Assembly (NCBI GenBank): GCA_934255435.1
Contig: CAKQNZ010000001.1
Span: forward strand, 1-64,000
Origin: an uncultured Clostridia bacterium
Lineage (GTDB): Bacteria; Bacillota; Clostridia; Peptostreptococcales; Anaerovoracaceae
DNA: 64,000 nt
Reading direction: 5' to 3'
Both the position numbers and the translations under genes were made by a program. Shown here piece by piece: positions 63,466 through 64,000 of the stretch (position 1 is its first letter; each line of letters begins with the position of its first letter). A model generated the notes under the pieces. The model was not told where the DNA came from, made no database searches, and worked only from the letters and a program-made list of their open reading frames with translations.

Positions 63466-64000
63466 TGAAAATCACCTCCGGACTGTCCGGATTTTCCATC
63501 ATAAATTCTTTCACTGTCGTCACAGCGATCTCTGCCGCAGCGTCATCAGGGAAATGGAATTCCCCTGTGGAAATGCAGCAGAACGCAACACTGCCAAGAC
63601 CCTTTTCCATTGCAAGCTCAAGGCATGACCTGTAACAGCCAGCCAGCAGCTTCCGATCCTTTTTCGTAAGTCTGCCATGCACTATCGGTCCCACTGTATG
63701 CAGTACATAACGGCACGGCAGGTTGAAAGCCTCCGTTATCTTTGCTTTTCCGGTCTTTTCCTCGTGACCCTGCTGCTGCATCATCTCTGCACAGGTGTTT
63801 CGCAGCTGCACTCCACTGAAAGTATGGATGCAGTTGTCTATACATCTGTGGTTCGGATGATAGCAGCCGGTCATGCCGCTGTTGGCAGCATTTACGATGG
63901 CATCGCATCTGAGTGTGGTGATGTCGCCCCGCCACAGGTATATTTTATCCTGCAAAGGTTCCAGCTCCCAGATATCTGTGATACCTTTCTGCTGCAGCTC
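63416..64000 (-). CDS. Zinc-type macrodomain protein (5' end outside window)
   Basis: The frame runs to the right edge without a start; upstream codons read LQQKGITDIWELEPLQDKI, typical of the N-terminal part of SirTM-linked macrodomains, so the TTG at 63955 is not taken. The visible domain has WRGDITTLRCDAIVNAANSG, the Cys/His-rich GCYHPNHRCIDNCIH loop of the zinc macrodomain group, and CCISTGEFHFP. It should remove ADP-ribose from the protein modified by the neighbouring sirtuin. The usual GcvH-L and lipoate ligase partners, if present, would lie beyond the edge. Confidence 0.88.
   Translation of the reverse strand, partial: ELQQKGITDIWELEPLQDKIYLWRGDITTLRCDAIVNAANSGMTGCYHPNHRCIDNCIHTFSGVQLRNTCAEMMQQQGHEEKTGKAKITEAFNLPCRYVLHTVGPIVHGRLTKKDRKLLAGCYRSCLELAMEKGLGSVAFCCISTGEFHFPDDAAAEIAVTTVKEFMMENPDSPEVIFNVFKEKDYDIYSKLLG

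Noticed and set aside
1-64000. tRNA or rRNA genes
   Set aside because: No cloverleaf with a GGTTCGAATCC-like T arm and no rRNA signature was recognised on either strand.

Overview
The window looks like chromosome from an anaerobic, amino-acid-fermenting Clostridia-class Firmicute with sporulation ancestry. Evidence: Firmicute-type Shine-Dalgarno sequences, a T-box leader, a spoIIE-tilS-ftsH cluster with a Spo0A-style spoIIE promoter, a Na+-pump-type acyl-CoA decarboxylase operon, threonine deaminase with RidA, agmatinase, and three amino-acid permeases of the APC superfamily. A placement near Anaerovoracaceae/Peptostreptococcales is only a guess. I found no rRNA, tRNA, CRISPR array, complete transposon or prophage.

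Layout. 1-10 kb: end of an Ig-like surface protein, a ClC channel, rplM-rpsI, two paralogous lipoproteins, an ArsC/Spx-like protein, an mntP operon with a half-size cation exchanger behind a probable Mn riboswitch, then ridA-ilvA. 10-22 kb: a membrane-bound LuxR regulator, a saccharopine-dehydrogenase-like enzyme with an APC permease, a MerR regulator, an MFS carrier, a decayed amidohydrolase/LuxR pair, and an adenylate-forming acyl-CoA ligase behind a tyrosine-type T-box. 22-36 kb (minus strand): two APC permeases, tyrS, upp, rpiB, tsaC, prfA, dusB, coaX and a biotin-dependent decarboxylase operon. 37-58 kb (minus strand): an EAL phosphodiesterase, glyA, a PucR-type regulator, ftsH, tilS, spoIIE, tatD, a DUF134-NifX fusion, metG, a flavodoxin-ferredoxin, a cytidylate-kinase-like protein and a YjiH-type membrane protein. 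58-64 kb: agmatinase with a divergent LysR regulator, a flavodoxin under a MerR-type promoter, and a macrodomain-sirtuin (SirTM) pair running off the right edge.

The least explained signal is intergenic. Family one consists of about 41-bp imperfect inverted repeats with several arm sequences, mostly set exactly 94 bp apart in arrays at six loci (the array near 6 kb is spaced 83/105/83 bp, which also sums to 188). Family two is a modular, hairpin-rich mosaic element with a fixed module order, lying in 3' regions or inside operons. The two families sit side by side near 22 kb and 62 kb. Several genes are decayed or rearranged: a frameshifted YczE-like remnant, the amidohydrolase/LuxR pair that lost both 5' ends, an Rpn-type remnant, a single-repeat exchanger, and expected neighbours (prmC, hpt, a decarboxylase beta subunit) missing from their usual positions.

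Themes: amino-acid uptake and catabolism (APC permeases, IlvA/RidA, agmatinase, decarboxylase subunits), translation (TyrS, MetG, RF1, TilS, DusB, TsaC, L13/S9), stress and redox control (FtsH, MerR/flavodoxin, SirTM/macrodomain) and sporulation.
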